DNA of 64,000 bases, taken from Micromonospora sp. WMMA1947. GTDB taxonomy: Bacteria > Actinomycetota > Actinomycetes > Mycobacteriales > Micromonosporaceae. Location of the stretch: the NCBI RefSeq assembly GCF_027497355.1, contig NZ_CP114909.1, forward strand, positions 3,162,001 to 3,226,000. The letters are read 5' to 3'. The position numbers and the translations under genes were made by a program. Positions 9,493 through 17,411 of this stretch are shown here, one piece after another. Positions within the stretch are counted from its first letter, which is position 1. Every line of letters starts with the position of its first letter. Below the pieces are notes generated by a model. That model saw only the letters and a list, made by a program, of their open reading frames with translations. It searched no databases and was not told the DNA's origin.

Positions 9493-10914
9493 ATGCCGCT
9501 CGTTGCGGGGGTCGACTCGTCGACCCAGTCCTGCAAGGTGGTCGTCCGGGACGCGGAGACCGGCGAACTGGTCCGGCAGGGCCGCGCGCCGCACCCGCCC
9601 GGCACCGAGGTCGACCCGTACGCCTGGTGGGAGGCCCTGCGGGCGGCGGTCGCCGAGGCCGGCGGCCTGGCCGACGTGGCCGCCGTCTCGGTCGGCGGCC
9701 AGCAGCACGGCATGGTCTGCCTGGACGCCTCCGGCGAGGTGGTCCGCCCGGCGCTGCTGTGGAACGACACCCGTTCCGCCGACGCGGCCCGGGACCTGGT
9801 CGAGGAGGCCGGCGGCGGGGAGACCGGCCGCCGGTTCTGGGCCGAGGCGACCGGCGCGGTGCCGGTGGCCAGCTTCACCGCGACGAAGCTGCGCTGGCTG
9901 GCCCGGCACGAGCCGGACAACGCCGAGCGGGTGGCAGCCGTCTGCCTGCCGCACGACTGGCTGACCTGGCGGCTCGCCGGCGCTCCCGGACTGGACGCGC
10001 TGCGCACCGACCGGGGCGACGCCAGCGGCACCGGCTACTGGTCGCCGCGCACCGGCGAGTACCGGCTGGACCTGCTGGAGCGGGCCTTCGGCCGACGCCC
10101 CGAGGTGCCTGTCGTGCTCGGCCCGGCCGAGGTGGCCGGGCACCTCGACCCGGCCGTGTTCGGCGACGGCGCGGCGGCCGGCCCGGTGCTCCTCGGGCCG
10201 GGCACCGGGGACAACGCCGCCGCGGCGCTCGGCGCCGGAGCCGGTCCGGGCGACGTGGTCGTCTCGATCGGCACCTCCGGCACCGTGTTCGCGGTGGCGG
10301 ACACCCCGGCCGCCGACTCCAGCGGCGCGGTGGCCGGGTTCGCCGACGCCACCGGCCGGTTCCTGCCACTCGTGTGCACGCTCAACGCGGCCCGGGTGCT
10401 CGACGCCGCCGCGACCCTGCTTGGCGTCGACCTCGACACGCTCGGCGAGCTGGCCCTGTCCGCCCCGCCCGGCGCGGACGGGCTGGTGCTGGTGCCGTAC
10501 CTGGAAGGGGAGCGGACGCCGGACCGGCCGCACGCCACCGGCGAGCTCAAGGGCTTGACGCTGCGGACGTCCACCCCGGCGCACCTGGCCCGGGCCGCCG
10601 TCGAGGGCATGCTCTGCGGGCTGGCCGACGGCCTGGACGCGCTGATCGCGCAGGGCGCCCGCGCCGACCGGATCATCCTGGTCGGCGGCGGCGCCCGGTC
10701 CGCCGCGGTACGCCGGATCGCGCCGCAGGTCTTCGGCCGTCCGGTGGTGGTGCCACCGCCGGGCGAGTACGTGGCGGACGGCGCGGCCCGGCAGGCCGCC
10801 TGGGTGGCGCTCGGTGGCGACACGCCGCCCGCCTGGTCGATCGGCGACACCGAGGAGTACACGGGCGAGGCGGTCCCCGCCATCCGCGAGCGCTACGCCC
10901 ACGCCCGGGGGTAA
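9493..10914 (+). CDS. xylB: Xylulokinase
   Basis: A 473-residue FGGY-family kinase that phosphorylates D-xylulose to xylulose 5-phosphate. The N-terminal phosphate loop [13 protein letters not shown], the substrate region GGQQHGMV, the nucleotide-binding IGTSGTVF and the adenosine motif LVGGGARS are all present at normal spacing. The ATG at 9493, just after the xylA stop, gives the expected family length; the open frame extends far upstream only because it shadows xylA. The TAA stop (10912-10914) is positions 2-4 of a dispersed 54-nt repeat. Confidence 0.96.
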   Translation: MPLVAGVDSSTQSCKVVVRDAETGELVRQGRAPHPPGTEVDPYAWWEALRAAVAEAGGLADVAAVSVGGQQHGMVCLDASGEVVRPALLWNDTRSADAARDLVEEAGGGETGRRFWAEATGAVPVASFTATKLRWLARHEPDNAERVAAVCLPHDWLTWRLAGAPGLDALRTDRGDASGTGYWSPRTGEYRLDLLERAFGRRPEVPVVLGPAEVAGHLDPAVFGDGAAAGPVLLGPGTGDNAAAALGAGAGPGDVVVSIGTSGTVFAVADTPAADSSGAVAGFADATGRFLPLVCTLNAARVLDAAATLLGVDLDTLGELALSAPPGADGLVLVPYLEGERTPDRPHATGELKGLTLRTSTPAHLARAAVEGMLCGLADGLDALIAQGARADRIILVGGGARSAAVRRIAPQVFGRPVVVPPPGEYVADGAARQAAWVALGGDTPPAWSIGDTEEYTGEAVPAIRERYAHARG

Positions 10915-10964
10915 GGAAGGGCCCCTTCTTAACGCCTCCGGTAGAGAAGGGGCCCCTTCTTAAC
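10911..10964 (+). repeat. 54-nt composite palindromic repeat, copy 1
   Basis: Two GAAGGG(G)CCCCTTC-type palindromes, each ending in TTAAC, are joined by a GCCTCCGGTA linker. The element begins G-TAA, and that TAA is the xylB stop codon. It is closely similar to 12466-12519 (opposite strand) and 58846-58899. Each palindrome could fold into a hairpin, so it may act as a terminator. Confidence 0.9.
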
Positions 10965-11023
10965 ACGCCCGCCGGTCGGGGGCGGTGTCCCGGATCGGGC
11001 CCGCACCTGATTGGCTGCCCTGC

Positions 11024-12457
11024 ATGACGGGCACCAGGATCTCCCGGCGCGGGAACGCGGCACACCGGATCTACAGCGTCGTGGTCTTCGTGGTGCTCGC
11101 CTCGCTGGACAACGTGGCGATCGGCCTGGTGCCCCCGCTGTACGGGCCGATCTCCACCGCCCTCGACGTACCCCAGCGGATGCTCGGCCTGGTCACCGCC
11201 GTCAGCTTCCTGGTCAGCGCGGTGGCGGCGGTGGGCTGGGCGTACGTGGGGGACCGCACCAACCGCAAGCCGCTGCTCATGGTCGGCACGCTGCTCTGGG
11301 CCGCGGGCACCGGGGGCAGCGCGCTCGCCGGGGGGTACGCGACGTTCCTGATCGCGCAGTTCGTCGGCGCGGTCGGGCTCGGCGCGGTGGGTTCGGTCGG
11401 TTTCTCCGTGGTCACCGACCTGATCTCACCGCGCCGCCGGGGCCTGGTGATGAGCTTCTGGGGGCTGTCGCAGGGCGTCGGGACGCTGGCCGGGACGCTG
11501 CTCGGCGGCGTACTCGGGTCGACCGACTGGCGGCGGCCGTTCCTGCTGCTGACCGGCGTGGGCCTGGCCGCCACGGTGGCGTACCTGTTCACCTACGACA
11601 TCCGGCGCGGGCAGAGCGAACCGGAGCTGGCCGGGGCGATCGACGCCGGGAACGAGTACGACTACCGGATCAGCCGCGCCGACCTGCCCCGGATCCTGGC
11701 CCGCCGGACCAACCGCTGGCTGATCCTGCAAGGGCTCACCGCCCAGGCCGCGTTCGGCTCGCTGGTCTGGTTGCCGGTGCTGTTCAGCCAGCGGGCCGAG
11801 GCGCAGGGCTACTCACCTGCGACGGCCGTGGTCGTGGGCAGCGTCTTCGCCACCCTGTTCCAGCTCGGTGGCGTCCTGTCCATCGTGGGCGGACTGGTGG
11901 GCGACGCGCTGCAACGGCGTACGCCGAGTGGCCGGGCCATGGTCGCGGCCGTCGGCATCCTCGCGGCGCTCCCGTTCTACCTGGTTCTGTTCTTCGTGCC
12001 GATCCGTATCGACGTGCCCGACGGCGCCGACTCCGGCGCGGTGGTCACGGCCGTGCTGTCCAGCGTGCTGACCGAGCCGTCGGTGGGGCTGAGCCTGCTC
12101 ACCGCCGTGGTGGCGCTGGCGCTGACCTCGGCGAACTCGCCGAACTGGTTCGCCCTGATCGCCGACGTCAACCCGCCCGAGCACCGCGGCACCGTCTACA
12201 GCCTGGGCAACCTCGTGAACGGCGTCGGCCGGGCAGCGGGCAACGGGCTGGTGGGGGTGGCGTTCGCCGGGCTGCGAGCGGCCTTCCCGCCGCCGCTGAA
12301 CTACGCGGTCGGGCTGGCCGCGTTCCAGCTCTTCTTCATCCCGACCGGGATCATGTACTGGCTGGCCGCGCATACGTCGCCGCGGGACATCGCGCAGGTG
12401 CACGACCTGCTGCACGCTCGCGCCGACCGCTTGGAGGAAGGAAGGGCCCCTTCTTGA
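11024..12457 (+). CDS. MFS transporter
   Basis: A 477-residue membrane protein with about 12 hydrophobic helices in the major facilitator pattern. The loop 2-3 signature appears as YVGDRTNRKPLLM and helix 4/5 has a glycine-rich segment; a hydrophilic central loop (about residues 195-235) divides the halves. The overall appearance is that of the spinster-like or metabolite:proton symporter groups. The substrate is not apparent. ATG at 11024 is preferred to an upstream in-frame GTG at 10985 because it puts the first helix at the usual position. The TGA stop (12455-12457) lies inside a half copy of the 54-nt repeat. Confidence 0.88.
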   Translation: MTGTRISRRGNAAHRIYSVVVFVVLASLDNVAIGLVPPLYGPISTALDVPQRMLGLVTAVSFLVSAVAAVGWAYVGDRTNRKPLLMVGTLLWAAGTGGSALAGGYATFLIAQFVGAVGLGAVGSVGFSVVTDLISPRRRGLVMSFWGLSQGVGTLAGTLLGGVLGSTDWRRPFLLLTGVGLAATVAYLFTYDIRRGQSEPELAGAIDAGNEYDYRISRADLPRILARRTNRWLILQGLTAQAAFGSLVWLPVLFSQRAEAQGYSPATAVVVGSVFATLFQLGGVLSIVGGLVGDALQRRTPSGRAMVAAVGILAALPFYLVLFFVPIRIDVPDGADSGAVVTAVLSSVLTEPSVGLSLLTAVVALALTSANSPNWFALIADVNPPEHRGTVYSLGNLVNGVGRAAGNGLVGVAFAGLRAAFPPPLNYAVGLAAFQLFFIPTGIMYWLAAHTSPRDIAQVHDLLHARADRLEEGRAPS

Positions 12458-12458
12458 C
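12437..12458 (+). repeat. Half copy of the palindromic repeat at the MFS stop
   Basis: One GAAGGGCCCCTTC unit with flanks matching the first half of the 54-nt element. The MFS stop codon TGA occupies the place of TAA in the usual TTAAC end. Confidence 0.8.
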
Positions 12459-12485
12459 GGTGCGTGTCAAGAAGGGGCCCTTCCT
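12439..12485. terminator. Bidirectional terminator formed from two inverted repeat units
   Basis: A 20-bp perfect stem (12439-12458 with 12466-12485) and a 7-nt loop arise because the half copy faces the inverted full copy. It separates the convergent MFS and alpha-glucosidase genes and can stop transcription from both sides. Confidence 0.8.
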
Positions 12486-12519
12486 CTACCTGAGGCGTTA
12501 ATAGGGGGCCCTTCCTTAC
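12466..12519 (-). repeat. 54-nt composite palindromic repeat, copy 2 (inverted)
   Basis: Read on the minus strand this copy starts G-TAAGGAAGG, contains a GCCTCAGGTAGA linker and ends CTTGAC. The TAA at element positions 2-4 is the stop codon of the alpha-glucosidase gene, exactly as for xylB and copy 1. Confidence 0.9.
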
Positions 12520-14159
12520 ACCCGGAACCAGACGGTGACATCCGTCGGGACCGCGGCACCGTCCAGCGGCGCGCTCGACACCAGCACCTCGGCTCCGGCC
12601 GGCAACGGCGCCGGGTCGGTGCCGAAGTTGGTCAGCACGGTGAGGTCGCCGTTGGTGAACGTGAGCACCTCGTCGCCGGAGGACAGGAACCGCAGCGGGC
12701 CTCGGGCCAGCGCGTGCTCCCGGCGCAGCCGCAGCGCGGTCCGGTACAGCTCGTACGTCGAGCCGGGCACGCCGCGCTGCCGGTCCAGTGCGTACTCGGC
12801 CCACACCGGCGGCTGGGGCAGCCAGCTCGCGTCGGTCGGCCCGAAGCCGTACGACGGGGCGTCGGCCTCCCACGGGATCGGCACCCGGCAGCCGTCCCGG
12901 CCGCGCTCGGTGTGCCCGCTGCGCGCCCAGGTCGGGTCCTGCCGGGCCTCGTCGGGCAGCGTGGTGTGCTCCGGCAGCCCCAGTTCCTCGCCCTGGTAGA
13001 GGTAGGCGGAGCCGGGCAGCGCGAGCATCAGCAGGCTGGCCGCCCGGGCCCGGCGCAGGCCCAGCGCGGCGTCCGGCTGCGGGTCGTCCACGCCGACGCC
13101 GTTGGCCCGGCCACCGCCGGTGCCCAGTCCGAGCCGGGAGGCGTGCCGGACCACGTCGTGGTTGGACAGCACCCAGGTGGTGGGCGCGCCGACGGAGTCG
13201 GTGGCCTCCAGCGAGCGGGTGATCACCGCGTACTGGGCCGGCGCGGTCCAGGCGGCCAGCAGGTACTCGAAGTTGAACGCCTGGTGCATCTCGTCGGGGC
13301 GCACGTACCGGGCCAGCCGCTCGGCCGGCTCCACCCACGCCTCGGCGACGAGAATCCGCTCCCCGGGGTACGAGTCGAGCACCCGCCGCCACTCCCGGTA
13401 GATCTCGTGCACGCCGTCCTGGTCCCACATCGGCGGGCGCGGCTTGTCCACCTCGCTGCCGGAGAGGATCTCCTGCGGCTCCTGCCAGTCGGCGAGGTCG
13501 GCCTGCTTAATCAGGCCGTGCGCCACGTCCACCCGGAAGCCGTCGACGCCGCGGTCCAGCCAGAAGCGCAGCACGTCGAGGAACTCCGCGCGCACCTCCG
13601 GGTTGTCCCAGTTGAGGTCGGGCTGGCCGGAGTCGAACAGGTGCAGGTACCACTGCCCGTCGGGCAGCCGGGTCCAGGCGGGGCCGCCGAACACGCTCAC
13701 CCAGTCGTTCGGCGGCTCGGTGCCGTCCGGGCCCTTGCCGTCGCGGATGACGTAGCGCTGCCGCTCCGGGCTGCCCGGCGCGGCGGCGACGGCCGCGGTG
13801 AACCAGCGGTGCGCGGACGAGGTGTGGTTGGGCACCAGGTCGACGATCACTCGCAGCCCGCGGGCCTTCGCCTCGGCGATCAGCTTGTCGGCGTCGGCGA
13901 GCGTGCCGAACAGCGGGTCGACGTCGCGGTAGTCGGACACGTCGTACCCGGCGTCGGCCTGCGGGGACGGGTAGAACGGGGACAGCCAGAGCGCGTCGAC
14001 TCCCAGCTCGGCGAGGTGGTCGAGCCGGGCCGTGATGCCCGGCAGGTCACCGATGCCGTCGCCGTCGGAGTCGGCGAACGAGCGCGGGTAGACCTGGTAG
14101 ATCACCGCCTCGGTCCACCAGCCGGTGCCGGGGGTCTGCTGCGTCGCGTCGGTGTTCAG
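12516..14159 (-). CDS. GH13 alpha-glucosidase
   Basis: A 547-residue glycoside hydrolase family 13 enzyme (oligo-1,6-glucosidase/AglA group) releasing glucose from alpha-glucosides in the cytoplasm. The N-terminal WWTEAVIYQVYPRSFADSDG is characteristic; the conserved regions are DLVPNHTS, GFRVDVAHG (catalytic Asp), LVAEAW (acid/base Glu) and LSNHD (third acidic residue). The open frame has no ATG or GTG at the right place; CTG at 14159 is preceded by AGGAG with 7 nt spacing and is the best start. It is last in the LacI/ABC-transporter gene set, so it hydrolyses the imported sugar. The C-terminal TAA comes from a dispersed repeat. Confidence 0.92.
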   Translation of the reverse strand: MNTDATQQTPGTGWWTEAVIYQVYPRSFADSDGDGIGDLPGITARLDHLAELGVDALWLSPFYPSPQADAGYDVSDYRDVDPLFGTLADADKLIAEAKARGLRVIVDLVPNHTSSAHRWFTAAVAAAPGSPERQRYVIRDGKGPDGTEPPNDWVSVFGGPAWTRLPDGQWYLHLFDSGQPDLNWDNPEVRAEFLDVLRFWLDRGVDGFRVDVAHGLIKQADLADWQEPQEILSGSEVDKPRPPMWDQDGVHEIYREWRRVLDSYPGERILVAEAWVEPAERLARYVRPDEMHQAFNFEYLLAAWTAPAQYAVITRSLEATDSVGAPTTWVLSNHDVVRHASRLGLGTGGGRANGVGVDDPQPDAALGLRRARAASLLMLALPGSAYLYQGEELGLPEHTTLPDEARQDPTWARSGHTERGRDGCRVPIPWEADAPSYGFGPTDASWLPQPPVWAEYALDRQRGVPGSTYELYRTALRLRREHALARGPLRFLSSGDEVLTFTNGDLTVLTNFGTDPAPLPAGAEVLVSSAPLDGAAVPTDVTVWFRV

Positions 14160-14200
14160 CGCCTTACTCCTGTCTGGGTGGTGCGGGACCAGCGAGTTCT

Positions 14201-15271
14201 TTAGTGTGCCCGGGGTGGCGCGGTCGATTCGCGCACCACCAGGCGAGTGGGCAGGATCACCGGGGGCGGCGTCGGATCGTCGGTGTCGGCGCCGCGCGGG
14301 GCGGGCACCGGGCCGGGGTACGGCGCGGCGGCCCGTACGCCCAGCGGGTCGAGCAGGATGCGGGCGGCGAGCAGCCCCTGCTCGGCGGCCGGCTGGGCGA
14401 TCGTCGAGAGCCCGAGCACGCCGGCCAGGTCGTGGTCGTCGATGCCCATCACGCTCACGTCCTGCGGTACCCGCAGCCCGGCGTCGCGCAGCGCGGTGAC
14501 CGCGCCCATCGCCATCTCGTCGCAGGCGGCGAAGATGGCGGTCGGCGGCTCGCCCCGGGCCAGCAGTTCGGCGGTGGCCCGGGTGCCTCCGTCGATGGTG
14601 AACCGCGACTCGACGTCGAGGCTCGGGTCGGGCCGCAGCCCGGCGGCCCGCAACTCCTCCTGGTAGCCGCGCCGCCGGTCCAGGTGGGTGGTGAAGGCCA
14701 GTTCGTCGTCCGGGTCGCCGGAGATGTGCGCGATCCGGGTGTGGCCGAGGTCGAGCAGGTGGCGGGTGGCGGTCCGGGCGGCGGCCACGTCGTCGATCCG
14801 GACGCAGGGCCACCCGGGCACCTTCGTGCCGGAGCTGATCGTCACGCCGGGCAGGTCGAGCTTGGTCAGCGCGTGCACGTCGGCCGCGCGCAGCGGCGTC
14901 GCGACCAGGATGATCGCGTCGACCCGCTTGTGCAGGCTCGCCGGGCGCAGGACCCGCCGGCGGGTCTGCTCGCGGCCGCCGAGGTTGTAGAGCAGCAGGT
15001 CGTAGCCGCTGTCCTGGAGGAACTCCTCGACCGCCTCGACCACGGTGCCGAAGAACCATCTGGTGATGCGGGGCACCACCACCGCCACCGTGCCGGTCCG
15101 GCCGCCGGCCAGCCGGCTGGCGCTGGGCGACACCGCGTACTGGAGTTGTTCGGCGGCGGCGAGCACCCGGCGGCGGGTCGCGGCCGAGACCGTCGGCAGG
15201 CCCCGCAGCGCCCGGGAGACGGTGGCCGTGGAGACTCCGGCCAGCCGGGCGACGTCGTCAATTCTGGTCAT
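14201..15271 (-). CDS. LacI-family repressor of the alpha-glucoside operon
   Basis: A 356-residue LacI/GalR regulator. The N-terminal helix-turn-helix reads DDVARLAGVSTATVSRALRG, followed by the hinge-helix region and a periplasmic-binding-protein-like sugar domain with the typical MGIDDHDLAGV near the C-terminal half. It lies between the ABC permease genes (61 nt upstream) and the alpha-glucosidase gene, all on one strand, like AglR in the agl loci of other bacteria. The probable target is the dyad at 18820-18833 before the binding-protein gene. The C-terminal 30 residues are proline-rich and variable. Confidence 0.93.
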   Translation of the reverse strand: MTRIDDVARLAGVSTATVSRALRGLPTVSAATRRRVLAAAEQLQYAVSPSASRLAGGRTGTVAVVVPRITRWFFGTVVEAVEEFLQDSGYDLLLYNLGGREQTRRRVLRPASLHKRVDAIILVATPLRAADVHALTKLDLPGVTISSGTKVPGWPCVRIDDVAAARTATRHLLDLGHTRIAHISGDPDDELAFTTHLDRRRGYQEELRAAGLRPDPSLDVESRFTIDGGTRATAELLARGEPPTAIFAACDEMAMGAVTALRDAGLRVPQDVSVMGIDDHDLAGVLGLSTIAQPAAEQGLLAARILLDPLGVRAAAPYPGPVPAPRGADTDDPTPPPVILPTRLVVRESTAPPRAH

Positions 15272-15331
15272 CGTGGGCTCCCCGCTGTGACCCGGGCCCG
15301 CCGCCGGCCGTGCCGGCGGCGGGACGCCGGG

Positions 15332-16291
15332 TCAACCCTTGACGCTGCCGGCGAGCAGACCTCGCACGAAGAAGCGCTGGAGGGACAGGAACACGATCAG
15401 CGGTACGACGATCGACACGAACGCGCCGGCCGTCAGCCGCTGCCACTCGTTGCCCCGGGTACCGGCCAGTTCCGCGAGCCGGACGGTCATCGGGGCGGTC
15501 TCGTCGCCGCCACCGGCGAAGATCAGCGCGACCAGCAGGTCGTTCCAGACCCAGAGGAACTGGAAGATGCCGAACGCGGCCAGCGCGGGCATGATCAGCG
15601 GCAGCACGATGGTGCGGAAGATCTTCGGGTGGGTGGCGCCGTCGACCCGGGCCGCCTCCATCAGGTCGCCGGGGAGCTGCGAGATGAAGTTGTGCAGCAG
15701 GAACACGGCGAACGGAAGCGCGAAGCAGGTGTGCGCGAACCACACCTGGGCGAACTTCTGCTCGTCCACCAGGTCCCATGCGGGCATGATCTGCACGCCG
15801 GCGACTGTGACACCGGTGGAGAAGAACCGCAGCAGCGGCACCAGGGCCATCTGCAGCGGCACGATCTGCAGCGCGAAGATGCCGATGTAGACCCAGTCCC
15901 GCCCCTTGAAGTTCATCCACGCCAGCGCGTACGCGGCGAGCGACGCGAACGCGAGCGGGAAGAGCACCGAGGGGATGGTGATCGCCAGCGAGTTGATGAA
16001 GTAGCTGGCCAGCTGCCCGGACGAGCCGCGGCTGAACAGCACCTCCTGGTAGTTCTCCAGCGTGATCTGCGGGTTGGTGAAGAACGTCCACCACCCGGTG
16101 GTCTTGATCTCGTTCTCCGGCCGGAGCGAGGAGATGAACAGGCCGAAGGTCGGGATCGTCCAGAGCATCGCGATGACGATCGACACGAGCGTGGCGGTAC
16201 GGCTGTTCAGGCGCTTGCGCACCCGGGCGCCCCGGGTGGTCGGCTCGGTGGCCTGGGCGCCGACTCCGACGGTGGGCGTGGCGGTGGTCAT
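15332..16291 (-). CDS. aglG: Sugar ABC transporter permease (AglG/MalG type)
   Basis: A 319-residue inner-membrane permease of the carbohydrate uptake family 1. It has six or seven hydrophobic helices and the cytoplasmic EAA loop EAARVDGATHPKIFRTIVLP that contacts the ATPase. The N-terminal 30 residues are hydrophilic. It begins 1 nt after the partner permease gene. No ATPase gene is in the locus, so a shared MsiK-type ATPase elsewhere in the genome is expected, as in other actinobacteria. The agl assignment rests on similarity of the whole module to alpha-glucoside transporters. Confidence 0.9.
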   Translation of the reverse strand: MTTATPTVGVGAQATEPTTRGARVRKRLNSRTATLVSIVIAMLWTIPTFGLFISSLRPENEIKTTGWWTFFTNPQITLENYQEVLFSRGSSGQLASYFINSLAITIPSVLFPLAFASLAAYALAWMNFKGRDWVYIGIFALQIVPLQMALVPLLRFFSTGVTVAGVQIMPAWDLVDEQKFAQVWFAHTCFALPFAVFLLHNFISQLPGDLMEAARVDGATHPKIFRTIVLPLIMPALAAFGIFQFLWVWNDLLVALIFAGGGDETAPMTVRLAELAGTRGNEWQRLTAGAFVSIVVPLIVFLSLQRFFVRGLLAGSVKG

Positions 16292-16292
16292 C

Positions 16293-17339
16293 TCAGCCCT
16301 CCCGCTGCTTGCGCAGGTTGCGGATCTGGTAGATCACGATCGGGATCACCAGGACGAACAGGAACACCGCCAGCGCCGAACCCTGACCGTTCTCCTGGTA
16401 GCGGAACGCCTGGTTGTACATCTCGGTCGCGATCACGTTCGTGTCGTAGTTGCCGTTCGTGGCGGTCCGGACGATGTCGAAGACCTTGAGCGTGGCGATC
16501 GAGATCGTGACGACCACGACGATCAGCGCCGGCCGGATGCTCGGAATGGTGATCCGCCAGAACATCTGCCACGCGGTGGTGCCGTCGAGCCGGGCCGCCT
16601 CGACGATGTCGGCCGGGATGGCCTTGATCGCGGCGGAGAGCACCACCATCGCGAAACCGGCCTGGATCCACACCATGATCGCGATGAGCAGGAACGTGTT
16701 CAGCGGCGAGTCCAGCAGCCACTGCTTCGGCTCGCCGCCGAGGCTCACCACGATCTGGTTGAGCAGGCCGATCTGGTCGCCCTCGCCCCGGTAGGCGTAG
16801 ACGAACTTCCAGATGATGGAGGCGCCGACGAACGAGATCGCCATCGGCAGGAAGATCAGGGACTTGGCCACCGCCTCGAACCGGGCCTTGTCCACGAGGA
16901 CGGCGTAGATCAGGCCGAACGCGGTGGCCACCAGCGGCACCAGCAGCACCCAGATCAGCGTGTTGATCAGGACCCGGACGATCGAGTCCTCGGCGAACAT
17001 CCAGCGGTAGTTGTCCAGGCCCACCCAGTTGTTGCTGCCGGAGTCCATGAAGGAGAGCAGCGTGGTGCGGACGGCGGGGACCACCAGCCCGACGGCGAGC
17101 AGCAGCAGCGTCGGCAGCAGGAAGAAGAACGCGAACGCGCCCTCGCGCTGCTTGGGCCGGCGGGGCAGCGGCGCGCCGCTGGCCGAGGCCGCGACCAGCT
17201 GTGCCTCCCGGCGCCGGGCGAAGTACGACGGCACCACGTCGAGGAGCAGGAGCAGCCCGCCCACCACCGCGACGAAAGCGATCAGCCCGTACATCAGCAT
17301 GAGGAACTTCGGCTGTTCCGCCGCGAAGTCGAACTCCAT
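16293..17339 (-). CDS. aglF: Sugar ABC transporter permease (AglF/MalF type)
   Basis: A 348-residue permease with an N-terminal membrane anchor (residues 15-40) ahead of the six-helix core, an arrangement seen in AglF-like permeases. The EAA loop reads EAARLDGTTAWQMFWRITIP. It is separated from the binding-protein gene by 72 nt containing a strong hairpin and directly precedes the second permease gene. Together they form the membrane channel of an alpha-glucoside importer. Confidence 0.9.
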   Translation of the reverse strand: MEFDFAAEQPKFLMLMYGLIAFVAVVGGLLLLLDVVPSYFARRREAQLVAASASGAPLPRRPKQREGAFAFFFLLPTLLLLAVGLVVPAVRTTLLSFMDSGSNNWVGLDNYRWMFAEDSIVRVLINTLIWVLLVPLVATAFGLIYAVLVDKARFEAVAKSLIFLPMAISFVGASIIWKFVYAYRGEGDQIGLLNQIVVSLGGEPKQWLLDSPLNTFLLIAIMVWIQAGFAMVVLSAAIKAIPADIVEAARLDGTTAWQMFWRITIPSIRPALIVVVVTISIATLKVFDIVRTATNGNYDTNVIATEMYNQAFRYQENGQGSALAVFLFVLVIPIVIYQIRNLRKQREG

Positions 17340-17368
17340 CGACCCTCCTTCAAGGGTTCGGCTAGCAG

Positions 17369-17405
17369 AGGTGGCCCGGTCCGGGGGAACCGGACCGGGC
17401 CACCT
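17369..17405. terminator. Intercistronic hairpin between binding-protein and permease genes
   Basis: A perfect 16-bp stem (17369-17384 with 17390-17405) and 5-nt loop, with further pairing possible outside it. Hairpins at this place in maltose-type operons partly stop transcription or protect the upstream mRNA, so that the binding protein is made in excess. Confidence 0.65.
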
Positions 17406-17411
17406 GCTAGA

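Noticed and set aside
14160..15059. 300 extra codons before the alpha-glucosidase
   Set aside because: They lie antiparallel within the LacI gene frame and have Arg/Pro-rich shadow composition; the GH13 domain begins just after 14159.
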